A stretch of DNA of 61,361 nucleotides from Dehalococcoidia bacterium. Lineage in GTDB: Bacteria; Chloroflexota; Dehalococcoidia; UBA2979. Both the position numbers and the translations under genes were made by a program. Positions 16,936 to 25,963 of the stretch are shown piece by piece (position 1 is the first letter of the stretch; each line of letters opens with the position of its first letter). Location: positions 1-61,361 of the forward strand of contig JAPYRK010000011.1 in the NCBI GenBank assembly GCA_029941115.1, in the 5' to 3' direction. The notes below the pieces were generated by a model. It had not been told where the DNA came from. It made no database searches and saw nothing but the letters and a program-made list of their open reading frames with translations.

Positions 16936-17775
16936 TTATCCTGCGTCTATTTTGTTCGCCGAATCAACAAGATATCTAGCCCTCTTCAAAGTTTGAATCA
17001 TAACCCCATTCTCTTGAGCAGCGAGCGCATTATTTGACCACTGTTGACTGATGGTCTGAGCTCGTTCAACCACTGCACGGCTAAGCTTAAATTCATGATT
17101 CAACGACGAGATAGAGGTTGCATCCCGTGTCAGCATCCCTGTGCCGCCAGTGCTTGCGATCATCTTCATTTTATCGCTACTCAATCGAACATCTGAATTC
17201 ATCACGATAACCGGAAAGTTATGAGCCGCTACCTTGATAGCCACGTCAGTCAATATATGCCTCTGAAGAAATAAATCATCCGAAGAATTTGAATTCGCTA
17301 CAGCAAGATCAGCACAAATAGAGTCAAGATCTAGAGCTACACCAACGACACGATCCGCAGCGGTCAATATGCCATCTAGCTTACTGATTGGATAAACTGC
17401 GTTTAGTTCTGGAATCAAGGATATAGTTCCAGGTTTTATTCCGTGCTCCATTTCTAATCTACGAACCTCCACATCCGCGTCCCGAACCTGTTGAGCCTCG
17501 GAAATACCAGCAATCCATACTGAGCTTATGTTCGAAGAAAACACCACATTCAATTGCGATCTAAAATTACTGGAAGTACTGACAGCAAATCTTAAGTGAC
17601 ACAAGGGAGACAGGCCTCCTGTCAGCTGGCTGATTTTGTGCTTCACGGTCAAAGAATTAAGGGTCGCGAGTGCTGAACTAGATAGGTCAAAGACAATCAC
17701 ATCGGGTGCCATCGCCTCGTCGAAATCCAAAGACTCTTGTTCGCTAATTAACAATGCCGAACGTATATGTGTCAT
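16936..17775 (-). CDS. CitE/HpcH-HpaI aldolase-like protein, possibly degenerate
   Basis: 279 aa, about the size of CitE-like lyases (TIM barrel, Mg-dependent cleavage of acyl-CoA or 2-keto acids). Seen: VIVFDLSSSALATLN near the start, GIKPGTISLIPELNAVY, GVALDLDSICADLAV, and the C-terminal barrel with SDKMKMIASTGGTGMLTRDATSI. Compared with the family, the strand that should read LPKVESA reads WIAGISEAQQV, so the lysine and glutamate at this site are missing, and RVN reads RFA. It may be inactive or act on another substrate. ATG start; divergent from the alpha/beta hydrolase at 17845. Confidence 0.62.
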   Translation of the reverse strand: MTHIRSALLISEQESLDFDEAMAPDVIVFDLSSSALATLNSLTVKHKISQLTGGLSPLCHLRFAVSTSSNFRSQLNVVFSSNISSVWIAGISEAQQVRDADVEVRRLEMEHGIKPGTISLIPELNAVYPISKLDGILTAADRVVGVALDLDSICADLAVANSNSSDDLFLQRHILTDVAIKVAAHNFPVIVMNSDVRLSSDKMKMIASTGGTGMLTRDATSISSLNHEFKLSRAVVERAQTISQQWSNNALAAQENGVMIQTLKRARYLVDSANKIDAG

Positions 17776-17844
17776 ATAGGCATCTTACCTTGCATAGCTC
17801 GCAATTTCTCAACAACCCAAGACCATTGCTATATTTATCTAACC

Positions 17845-18555
17845 ATGAATTTCCTGAACGCATCAAATAACATCCGAATTCGATACTCGGATAACGGCGA
17901 TCAATCTGGAACGCCGCTAATATTGTGCCACGGCTTGACCGCTACTCTCGAAATGTGGCGTAATCAAGTGCATTTTTTTGAGAGCAAGTATAGAGTTATT
18001 ACCTGGGATAATAGAGGGCATGGCTCTTCTTCAGCTCCGGCAAACGCTGACGAGTATTCAACAGAAATTTTTGCGAATGATCTTCTTAATTTGATAAGAA
18101 ATCTTAATATTCAAGAAAAGGTAATCCTCGGTGGAATGTCATTTGGTGGACATACGGCGCTTCAATTTGCTTATCAATTTCCAGGACTCACCAAGGCGCT
18201 TATTCTATCCGACACTACTACAAATACTGTGCCCATTGACCCAGACATACCTCCTGAAATATATAGTTCTGACCCTGGAATTAACGGCTGCTATTTAGCG
18301 ATGAGGCAACGTCCTGACCTAACGATGCACCTGAAAGAGCTAGAAATTCCCACTCTTATAATTGCTGGCACAGACGATCCGATGATCTTCCCACACCTTG
18401 CTCATTTGACTGATAATATCCCTCGAAGAAAATTGGCGCTCATGAAATCATGCTTCCATGGGACCAGCTCACAAAGACCAGATACTTGGAACCAACTTGT
18501 CTCAGATTTTTTAGACCATCTCAACAATTTCGAAAACTCAGAACATGTAGTGTAA
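17845..18555 (+). CDS. alpha/beta-fold hydrolase
   Basis: 236 aa from the ATG at 17845. Core hydrolase fold with a very short cap. Oxyanion segment CHGLTATLEMW, nucleophile S99 in GGMSFGG, an acid at D177 or D178 (AGTDDP) and H205 (SCFHGTSS). The motif WDNRGHGSS is typical of the 3-oxoadipate enol-lactonase/BioH-like group. Substrate unknown. A long in-frame N-terminal extension to 17767 exists but would run into the divergent gene and has no match. It ends 30 bases before a bidirectional terminator. Confidence 0.88.
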   Translation: MNFLNASNNIRIRYSDNGDQSGTPLILCHGLTATLEMWRNQVHFFESKYRVITWDNRGHGSSSAPANADEYSTEIFANDLLNLIRNLNIQEKVILGGMSFGGHTALQFAYQFPGLTKALILSDTTTNTVPIDPDIPPEIYSSDPGINGCYLAMRQRPDLTMHLKELEIPTLIIAGTDDPMIFPHLAHLTDNIPRRKLALMKSCFHGTSSQRPDTWNQLVSDFLDHLNNFENSEHVV

Positions 18556-18585
18556 AAAAGAGGACCCGTCACGGTCCTTCTTTTT
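18554..18585. terminator. bidirectional intrinsic terminator
   Basis: Stem AGGACC (18561-18566) and GGTCCT (18573-18578) with a 6-base loop, flanked by an A-run on the left and T-run (18581-18585) on the right. With a one-base bulge the stem extends through the A/T tracts. It lies between the stops of two convergent genes (hydrolase plus, AOR minus), so it can serve both. Confidence 0.88.
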
Positions 18586-18622
18586 CACAATTCATAGCCT
18601 AAGTTGGGCCTAATTAAGAAGT

Positions 18623-20497
18623 TTATACTCCTAGCGCTTCAGCCACATCGCTCAATCCCAAAGACTCAAGTTTAGATCTCGAAGGGGCACTCGTTGTCTG
18701 ATCCCACCCAGCCTCTTCATACCACTCACGTTTCATAGTCTCAAGATCAATCTCAAAACCCGCATGCGGACCTTCAGACTGAGGTGGTGAACCTAAAATT
18801 CGTCCTGGAACCGCTCGCGCCGCTGGATTATTACCGTGCTTAACCGCGAAAGCCATTCTGAGATTAGCTATTCTCTCACCAACTTCTTCTAACTCCTCAT
18901 GTGTAGTATCCCAACCAGTTACTAAATTAATCCATTCAGGAATTCGATCAGTTGGCGACATTGTGTATATGAAATAACACATGCCAGCTGAATTCATTAT
19001 ATGAGCCTGCTCGTGTGCTGCTTTATGTATGGGGCCTCGACCAGCAAATTGCTTCTTATCTTCCGGTGGTTTTGGCATATTCGGAAACTTACTTGAGCTC
19101 CCTGGAGACCATATAGTGTGGCGAGCTGGCGTTGGATCCAAAGAATACGACACTGCAAATCCCAAGTCGAGCTTAGGATCATGCATTGGTGGTTCTTCGC
19201 CATCAATAGCAGTTAAGTATTCCTTGGCATCATCACCGATTTTCTCTGCCGCTACGGTAGTGCCGTCCGCCAGTAATTCTCCCAAATCACCCTCGCGACG
19301 CCCAATCTTATGTATTGCGGATAAAACAGCAGATGCATTGCCCCAAACTAAATCAAGTCCATCAGTGTCTTCTTTGGTCAATACTCCATTCGTATAGCAC
19401 TCAATGGCAAAGGAAATTGCAGCACCCGTAGATATCGTGTCTAATCCATACTCATTACACCAGTGATTCACTGCCCACATTGCATCTGTGTCATTGACAC
19501 CATTCATGACACCAAACGCGCCCATAGTTTCATATTCAGGCCGATGCGTATGCAACGGAAATGCGAATTCACCTCGATCTGAACCATCAATAGATTCTGC
19601 ACCACACGCAACGGGACAATGCCAGCACGCATATTTCTTCTCTTTTGACTCGTTCATAGCCGGGCCATTCAGATTTTCCATTGAAAATTCATTAACTAAA
19701 TCGATAACTCCAACACCACCCCAATTCAAAACTGGAGCGTCTCCTGAAATCGCAGAGTTCGCAGTAATTCCAGTCGTACCAAAAGTTGTAAAAAATTGCT
19801 TAGTTGCCTGATTAAATCCATCCAAACTAGATCTAACTGTTTTGATAACTTCTGGGGTCTGTGACATTATCTTCTTGGTCGGTTTCGCTACAACTGCCTT
19901 CAAGTTCTTTGAGCCCATCACTGCGCCGACGCCCGATCGAGCAGCCAGTCTGCCACGCTCATTACAGATCCCCGCCATAATGCTCATATTTTCACCGGCA
20001 GGTCCAATTAGTGCGACACTTATCTTCTTACCTAGGTCTTCTTTCAACTGATCTTCAACTTCGATAGCAAGGCCGCCCCAATATTCTGAGGCATCTCGAA
20101 TTTCAGGAGTCTCACCTTCTTCAATGTATATATATACCGGCTTTTCCGACTTACCATAGACCAATACTGCGTCATAACCGGTGAATTTAAGCATGGGGCC
20201 AAAGTCACCTCCGCAATTTGCATCGCCCCAGCCACCATTCTTGGGTGACTTACACACCACACTAAATCGCTGACCGAAAAGGGGTGTGCCTGTTAACAAG
20301 CCAGGCATAAAACCTAGAACGTTATCGGGCCCTAACGGATCTGCTCCCGCCGGAATTCGGTCAAACAATAGACGAGCTCCGAGACCATACCCACCAAGAA
20401 GTGATCGATAAACCTCTTCCGAGATTATCTCTTCCTCGACTTCATTTTTAGTTAAATTAACATTTAAAATTTTTCCGTTGAACGCCACATCGGACAT
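18623..20497 (-). CDS. tungsten-containing aldehyde:ferredoxin oxidoreductase family
   Basis: Oxidises an aldehyde to a carboxylate (or reduces acids) with ferredoxin; tungsten-bis-pyranopterin and 4Fe-4S. 624 aa from the ATG at 20495-20497, which has GAGGGG eight bases ahead; the ATG 27 bp upstream has none. N-terminal AOR start FNGKILNVNLTKNEV and GGYGLGARLLFDRIP, cofactor motif AGICNERGRLAARSGVGAVM, cluster cysteines C291, C294 and C298 (CWHCPVAC), and a further Cys near SAGMCYF. Isolated gene, no ferredoxin or moaA neighbours here. Divergent from rho. Strongly resembles the AOR family; substrate class (short aliphatic, aromatic, formaldehyde) unknown. Confidence 0.93.
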   Translation of the reverse strand: MSDVAFNGKILNVNLTKNEVEEEIISEEVYRSLLGGYGLGARLLFDRIPAGADPLGPDNVLGFMPGLLTGTPLFGQRFSVVCKSPKNGGWGDANCGGDFGPMLKFTGYDAVLVYGKSEKPVYIYIEEGETPEIRDASEYWGGLAIEVEDQLKEDLGKKISVALIGPAGENMSIMAGICNERGRLAARSGVGAVMGSKNLKAVVAKPTKKIMSQTPEVIKTVRSSLDGFNQATKQFFTTFGTTGITANSAISGDAPVLNWGGVGVIDLVNEFSMENLNGPAMNESKEKKYACWHCPVACGAESIDGSDRGEFAFPLHTHRPEYETMGAFGVMNGVNDTDAMWAVNHWCNEYGLDTISTGAAISFAIECYTNGVLTKEDTDGLDLVWGNASAVLSAIHKIGRREGDLGELLADGTTVAAEKIGDDAKEYLTAIDGEEPPMHDPKLDLGFAVSYSLDPTPARHTIWSPGSSSKFPNMPKPPEDKKQFAGRGPIHKAAHEQAHIMNSAGMCYFIYTMSPTDRIPEWINLVTGWDTTHEELEEVGERIANLRMAFAVKHGNNPAARAVPGRILGSPPQSEGPHAGFEIDLETMKREWYEEAGWDQTTSAPSRSKLESLGLSDVAEALGV

Positions 20498-20840
20498 ATA
20501 TAAGGTCCCCTCGCTATCCTTCATAGGCTTATTTCACATCAATAAGCACAGGTACAGACGACAGGTTAACACGTTAGGTGAATTTTAAGCAGCCAAAAAA
20601 TGGAAGTATTTAAAAATTCTCTAGAAGCCACTTGCACCCTAGGGTAAAACCTGTCTAGGATCATAGTCAGTGGATACTTATCTGAATCCGCTGTAACCAA
20701 TCTATATATCTTTAAGAATTATATTGGACTCGATTTCATCGAAGAGACTGCTTCAAGATCGAAACTTAAACTACTGAATCTAAAGATATTTGTGCGTATC
20801 CAATCTAAATTAAATTAATTAGCGATGAGTGAGAAATATT
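20498..20840. other. 343-bp intergenic region between divergent AOR and rho
   Basis: No convincing gene. Contains a 5-bp stem, TCGAT-TTC-ATCGA (20730-20742), and a long-range inverted repeat ATATCTTTA (20706-20714)/TAAAGATAT (20781-20789). A 17-codon out-of-frame reading frame starts at the ATG at 20825 and overlaps the rho start. Rho genes in other bacteria are often autoregulated through their leaders; whether this is so here is not shown. Confidence 0.4.
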
Positions 20841-22310
20841 ATGACAACTACCGAAGACACCACATCTTCACCCTCTAGAGATTATTCGTCTAAGTCACCA
20901 CAGCGACCCAGGCGAAAATCCAGGCGGCGAGGTGGTGGCAACGAAGGTCAAGGCAATGGATCCAAAACAAGTCAGTGGGATCCCTCCTCCAATATGCCAG
21001 AAATAGATGAAAATGTACCGGCAATCAATATTTCAGACCTACAGTTATTATCTAGGAATTCGCTGATCGAAATAGCTGAAAAGCAATTCGAACTTGACAC
21101 AGCATCCGGGCTTCCAAAGCAAGACTTAATTGTAGGAATCCTAGAAAAGCAAGCTGAAAAACTCGGTGCCATTTTTTCTTCCGGAATTCTCGCCGTTGTT
21201 GATGATGGATTTGGATTCCTAAGAGGCGAACGACTTTTGCCGGGTCCTAATGATATCTACGTATCGCAAGGATTAGTGAAACGCCATGGATTACGAAATG
21301 GTGACTCGGTATCAGGTCAGGTACGTCAACCACGTGGTGGGGACAAATACTACGGGCTTATGAGTGTTACAGATGTAAATCATATGGACCCACAAAAGGC
21401 TGCACTCCGACCCGACTTCGATGCATTAACTGCTATTTTCCCGGATGACATGTTCCACCTAGAATCTGGTGCTGGAGAAATTAGCCAACGAATGATCGAC
21501 TTATTTTCACCGGTCGGAAAAGGTCAAAGAGGGCTGATTGTGTCTCCACCAAAGGCGGGGAAAAGCCTCCTGCTAAAGGCTATCGCTAACGGCATCATGG
21601 AAAACTATCCCGAATGCGTGCTAATGGTTGTTCTAATCGGAGAGAGACCAGAGGAGGTAACTGACATGCGCCGCTCGGTAACTGGTACCGGTGGGGAACA
21701 ACGAGGCCTGGTATATGCCTCAACTTTTGACGAACCCGTCGATGACCATACACGAGTAGCCGAAGCCGCCCTCGAACAAGCTCGCCGCCTTGTTGAAGGA
21801 GGACAAGATGTCGTTATCCTGATGGACTCTCTTACCCGCCTGGCTCGCGCGTACAACACAGCAATCCCAAATTCTGGTCGAACATTATCAGGTGGAATGG
21901 ATCCGGTTGCATTATATCCTCCAAAAAGATTTTTTGGTTCTGCTAGAAATACTGAGGAAGCAGCATCACTAACAATTATCGCCACCTGCCTCGTGGAAAC
22001 TGGGTCGCGAATGGATGAAGTCATCTTTGAGGAATTCAAAGGTACTGGCAATATGGAATTAAGGCTCGCACGAAAGCTCGCTGAAAAACAAATATTTCCG
22101 GCAATTGACGTTTTAGCTTCATCTACTCGACGAGATGACTTGCTTTTTAATGAAGAAGAAAGAGGTCAAATCTGGTTACTCCGCAGAATGGCCGCGATGC
22201 TCGAGGAAGACTCGCATGACGCCGCCGAAAGAGTAATCGAACGACTCGGTAAAACCGAAAATAATGCTGAATTTCTGGGCACCTTGAAGACAGATCTAGG
22301 TCAACTTTAA
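20841..22310 (+). CDS. rho: transcription termination factor Rho
   Basis: Hexameric RNA-dependent ATPase that ends transcription. 489 aa from the ATG at 20841 (an in-frame GTG lies at 20829). A low-complexity basic N-terminus (RPRRKSRRRGGG...) precedes the N-terminal RNA-binding fold (GILAVVDDGFGFLRG, DIYVSQGLVKRHGLR). ATPase domain: SPPKAGKSLLLKAIANGI (P-loop), VLIGERPEEVTDM, and MDSLTRLARAYN. Q- and R-loop sequences look intact. It is followed by a LysM-M23 peptidase gene 118 bp on. The basic N-terminal insertion is found in Rho of several high-GC or Chloroflexota-type bacteria. Confidence 0.98.
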   Translation: MTTTEDTTSSPSRDYSSKSPQRPRRKSRRRGGGNEGQGNGSKTSQWDPSSNMPEIDENVPAINISDLQLLSRNSLIEIAEKQFELDTASGLPKQDLIVGILEKQAEKLGAIFSSGILAVVDDGFGFLRGERLLPGPNDIYVSQGLVKRHGLRNGDSVSGQVRQPRGGDKYYGLMSVTDVNHMDPQKAALRPDFDALTAIFPDDMFHLESGAGEISQRMIDLFSPVGKGQRGLIVSPPKAGKSLLLKAIANGIMENYPECVLMVVLIGERPEEVTDMRRSVTGTGGEQRGLVYASTFDEPVDDHTRVAEAALEQARRLVEGGQDVVILMDSLTRLARAYNTAIPNSGRTLSGGMDPVALYPPKRFFGSARNTEEAASLTIIATCLVETGSRMDEVIFEEFKGTGNMELRLARKLAEKQIFPAIDVLASSTRRDDLLFNEEERGQIWLLRRMAAMLEEDSHDAAERVIERLGKTENNAEFLGTLKTDLGQL

Positions 22311-22428
22311 CGCCCAAGCTTGTTCTGCTTATGAACTTATTGCCAAGTACTCGGCCCGGCCGATTGCGTCTTTTCCCTCCCGTGAAATACAGTAGAGATC
22401 AATCCGAAAATCGAGTAGTAGATTTGTC

Positions 22429-23556
22429 ATGAAAAAAATCAACCGCATCGACTTTATAAAACGTTTAGGGTTACTTGCGAGCCTAGCGGTAGCAACGCCA
22501 GTCGCCCTATTTATCAAAAATGAAGAAACTCTCTCATCTGAAACCAAGTCAGAAACATTAGAACTACCTCAATATAATAGGAACCACTTGCCACGTATTG
22601 CTGACGACCAATATTTTGTAGACCATAAGAAAACTGACCTGCTTGCAGATGAAATGGACAACGCAAGACCCACAATACCAGACGCCCGCTTGGAGCCTTT
22701 ACTCCCTAGTGAGGCTACTATCTATTCTGACTCTCCGAGCGGACTACAACAAGAGTTAGATTCAAGTGGAATAAATTCAACTTCAGTAGCTGCTGAACAA
22801 ATTCTTCCAATCTCATACGAGTATATAATTCGAGCTGGTGATAATTTAACAGCGATTTCAAAGGAAGCAAATATTGATCTCGACTATATCATTTGGAATA
22901 ACGTAGGCGTCAGCACGCCTGACAGAATATACCCGGGCGTCTTGCTCAGAATACCTAGTGTCCCAGGTATTATTCACGCGGTTCGATACGGGGAAAATTT
23001 AACCGAAATAGCTGCGCAATATGGTGCGTCGATGGTTGATATTATCAACTTTAAGGGCAATCAAATAGAGAGTCCGGACAATATTCCCGTGGGCAAGGAA
23101 ATCCTTGTACCGGGCGGAAGAAAACGTATAAATATCACTGCGTGGGACGGATCTCTCACTACGCTAGATTGGAACTGGCCAGTTCCCTCGCGAAACATAA
23201 CTTCGAAAATGGATTGGAGACATCCATTGGGGATCGATATAGGGACAAAAAATTGGGACGAAGTCTACGCCGCACGCGACGGAATAGTCGCGTTTGCTGG
23301 AGGCGATCCAAGATACTCATATGGCTATTACATCATTGTCGACCATGGATATGGTTACGAATCATTGTACGCACATTTAGCCAGAAATAGTCGTGGATAT
23401 GCAGCGTTTAACGTTCGAGTAGGTGAGCAAGTGTCCGCTGGAGATTTGATTGCTTGGATCGGACTGACTGGTAGAACTACAGGGCCGCACATACACTTTG
23501 AGATATCGAGATATAACAATCGGACAGATCCGTTGGGTGTATTACCAGAGAACTAA
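22429..23556 (+). CDS. secreted M23 peptidase with two LysM domains
   Basis: Murein endopeptidase-type protein acting at the cell wall. 375 aa: signal/anchor helix (about 13-30), two LysM modules (about residues 128-175 and 183-230, YIIRAGDNLTAISKEANI and HAVRYGENLTEIAAQYGA), and a C-terminal M23 domain with zinc ligands in HPLGIDIG and GPHIHFEIS plus LYAHLA. These motifs are complete, so activity as a D,D- or D,L-endopeptidase is plausible. Its stop lies 1 bp from the end of the convergent TgpA-like gene. Confidence 0.93.
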   Translation: MKKINRIDFIKRLGLLASLAVATPVALFIKNEETLSSETKSETLELPQYNRNHLPRIADDQYFVDHKKTDLLADEMDNARPTIPDARLEPLLPSEATIYSDSPSGLQQELDSSGINSTSVAAEQILPISYEYIIRAGDNLTAISKEANIDLDYIIWNNVGVSTPDRIYPGVLLRIPSVPGIIHAVRYGENLTEIAAQYGASMVDIINFKGNQIESPDNIPVGKEILVPGGRKRINITAWDGSLTTLDWNWPVPSRNITSKMDWRHPLGIDIGTKNWDEVYAARDGIVAFAGGDPRYSYGYYIIVDHGYGYESLYAHLARNSRGYAAFNVRVGEQVSAGDLIAWIGLTGRTTGPHIHFEISRYNNRTDPLGVLPEN

Positions 23557-23557
23557 C

Positions 23558-25963
23558 TTATTCAGCCGAGATTTCTTCGAGTCTTGGAATTCTTACCATC
23601 TTTCTTCCCAAAGATTTTATCCGCCATAATATCAAAGCATTTCTCATCAACCGATAAGTTTCAACAAGTTCTTGTTCCATTTGGCCACTAACATACAAAT
23701 CACGTCGGGAATAAAGTGCGCGCGAATATTCACGCGCGAATTCTTGGATTAAGGTTCCGGAAATATTCAAGAATGATAAGTAATCTGCTGTTTCGACCGC
23801 GGTCAGATTCTGATAAGGCTGAGCCCCGCTAACCCTCAGCCAAAACTCTAATCTCTTCCAAGTACCTATGGTTCCCTGATATTCTTGAAACTGTCTCAAC
23901 CACCAGAACCTAAAACTCAAGGCTGCGACCAAAGCGACCAAAAATACTAGCGTGAGGCTTCGGAAAATGACTCCCGACAATAACTCCTTCACGACATTTC
24001 GATCATCAACTTGAAACGCATTCTCAATCTCATTTCCAACCTCCAGCTCTGCAAACATATCGAGTAACTCTGCGTCGTCATACATAAAAGAACCGGATGC
24101 TCCCAAACTTCGATTTGCTACCAAATCCTTGTCCCTCTTGTTCTGATCAGATCGCATTATCAAATCTCGTGAAGGTGTCGGATTGAAATCTATCCATCCT
24201 AGATTCTCGAAATATACTTGGGGCCACGCCCAAGCCTGCTTGTCAGTTAATTCAAAGCTCTTCGTAGCAGAATTGAAAGAGGAGTTATCGAGCACGAAGC
24301 CAACCGTGATTCGAGCTGGAATTTCAATAGCCCGTAGTAAAATAACCATGGCACTTGCAAAGTGATCGAAATGGCCCTGACGGGTATCAAATAAAAATAC
24401 CTCAACGACGTCTGAGCGGGGATTGATCTTAGCGGTCGAAAGAGAAAACAAATAATTAGATCGAAGATAGTCCTCGACTCTTCGGGTCGCTTCGTAAGGC
24501 GTGTTCGAGCCATTAGTAATTGTCTCAGCCAATTTCCTAATACTGTTATATGAGTCTTCAGGAACTTGGGTGTAAGAAGCTTTAATTGCTTCAGGAAAAA
24601 CCCAATTACTATTCTGCAGAGAAGAAATTGACACGGAAGATTCCGCACCAACGGTCTGGTAATTTTCTCCAACGTTTAGTCGCTTAAGTGGTGACAGTCC
24701 GATGCTTGAATAGCCTGGTCCTATAAGGATATTTGAAGGCCTGCCGGAGGCGAGCGGCTCCCCGGCGGTAAGCAATCTATTAGCTGATGAAAAGGAAGCT
24801 CTGGTATTCACTGTGACTTTTACCGGCTGGCGGCGCTCGTTTCTTGATTCAATGGTCCCAAACTGAGCAGCTGCGATCCCCATCTCATCAAATTCCTCGA
24901 GAGCAACTTGAGAAATAGTCCAACCCTGGCCAGTATAAAAATCGTAAGCAGCGCCACGCAAAAGCTCTACCTCAGAGGCAGTAACCTCGAGTAAGATTTC
25001 TGTGTCAATTATATGTGTTGACCTTATGGGAAAATTTCGACCAAATGAATGAACTCCCGCTGAGTCTTTGCCTCCAACCCCTAAAAATAAACGCCCCCAT
25101 GATTCAGCATTCTCTGCGGCCGGAGACAATACCTCACCAAGCGCTGACGTTAGCGGCTTCCAGTTATTGGCTGACGGTAGAACCCATGCAAAAGCAACAA
25201 GGCTGACGGCAATGGTCATGGCCGAAAGCATAACTTCGACTGACATAAGTTCAGAGGGTCTTGTTCCTTCGACTTCCCACCGCGCGGAGGATTTGAGAAA
25301 ATAAACCCAAACAATCAGAAGAACGGATGCAAACAAATATAAAACGAACGCAAATACTGGCTGTCCTGGCAGATAAGAAATATTTGTCAGTAGTATGAAT
25401 CCACCTGGAATCAAAGCCAACCACGGGTTTTTCAACCGACTTGCTGACCAAACAGCTGTAAACGTGAAGATGCTCACCAATAAAACTAAGAAAAAGATAA
25501 AGGGCAAAGGATCAGTTGAAATGCCTCCCGTAACCAGCGCCTTGACCCAGTCCCACAAGCGAATCAATGTTTCGACATACCGTTCTCCGTAACCATTATT
25601 TAATGACTCAGATAAATCGACGGAAAACGCCGAAATAAAAAATGTGCTGGCAAATATCGGTAATAATCCAGAGACTAATAAGAAGATTACTCCTCTGGAC
25701 GATCGAACAAGAAGGCTTGCTAACAGAAACGAAAAACCTAATGGGATAAATAGTGAAGGCATACTTGCTACCCAATTTGCAGACTCCAGTGAGGCAATAA
25801 CTGGAAATAAAAGAAACAGAATCAGAATATGAGTAGTCAAATTCTTTGGGCTAATTGACCACCCTGATCCTCTCTCAAAACTTGCTGACGATGGTGCTTG
25901 AGATTGTTCGTTAGTTTTTGACGACTGAGCAAGGTCTAGGTCCGGATTGGTACGGTACTTCAT
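23558..25963 (-). CDS. TgpA-like membrane protein with transglutaminase-fold domain lacking the catalytic triad
   Basis: 801 aa: several N-terminal helices (about 30-250, DUF3488-like), a large extracytoplasmic transglutaminase-like domain (about 300-620), a further helix (about 670-690) and a cytoplasmic C-tail. The fold is clear (TRQG-x2-DHFASAMVILLRAIEIPARITVGFV and WAWPQVYFENLGWIDFNPTP). The catalytic Cys is Phe at 532 (QGHFDHFAS), the His is Trp at 578 (QAWAWP), and the third position is Asn at 594. It overlaps the DUF58 gene by 4 bp (ATGA) and belongs to the MoxR-DUF58-TgpA module at the end of the heat-shock operon. Likely a binding or scaffold protein rather than a protease. Confidence 0.88.
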   Translation of the reverse strand: MKYRTNPDLDLAQSSKTNEQSQAPSSASFERGSGWSISPKNLTTHILILFLLFPVIASLESANWVASMPSLFIPLGFSFLLASLLVRSSRGVIFLLVSGLLPIFASTFFISAFSVDLSESLNNGYGERYVETLIRLWDWVKALVTGGISTDPLPFIFFLVLLVSIFTFTAVWSASRLKNPWLALIPGGFILLTNISYLPGQPVFAFVLYLFASVLLIVWVYFLKSSARWEVEGTRPSELMSVEVMLSAMTIAVSLVAFAWVLPSANNWKPLTSALGEVLSPAAENAESWGRLFLGVGGKDSAGVHSFGRNFPIRSTHIIDTEILLEVTASEVELLRGAAYDFYTGQGWTISQVALEEFDEMGIAAAQFGTIESRNERRQPVKVTVNTRASFSSANRLLTAGEPLASGRPSNILIGPGYSSIGLSPLKRLNVGENYQTVGAESSVSISSLQNSNWVFPEAIKASYTQVPEDSYNSIRKLAETITNGSNTPYEATRRVEDYLRSNYLFSLSTAKINPRSDVVEVFLFDTRQGHFDHFASAMVILLRAIEIPARITVGFVLDNSSFNSATKSFELTDKQAWAWPQVYFENLGWIDFNPTPSRDLIMRSDQNKRDKDLVANRSLGASGSFMYDDAELLDMFAELEVGNEIENAFQVDDRNVVKELLSGVIFRSLTLVFLVALVAALSFRFWWLRQFQEYQGTIGTWKRLEFWLRVSGAQPYQNLTAVETADYLSFLNISGTLIQEFAREYSRALYSRRDLYVSGQMEQELVETYRLMRNALILWRIKSLGRKMVRIPRLEEISAE

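Noticed and set aside
22352-22364. GC palindrome TCGGCC-C-GGCCGA downstream of rho as a terminator
   Set aside because: One-base loop and no T-run, so it cannot be called an intrinsic terminator.
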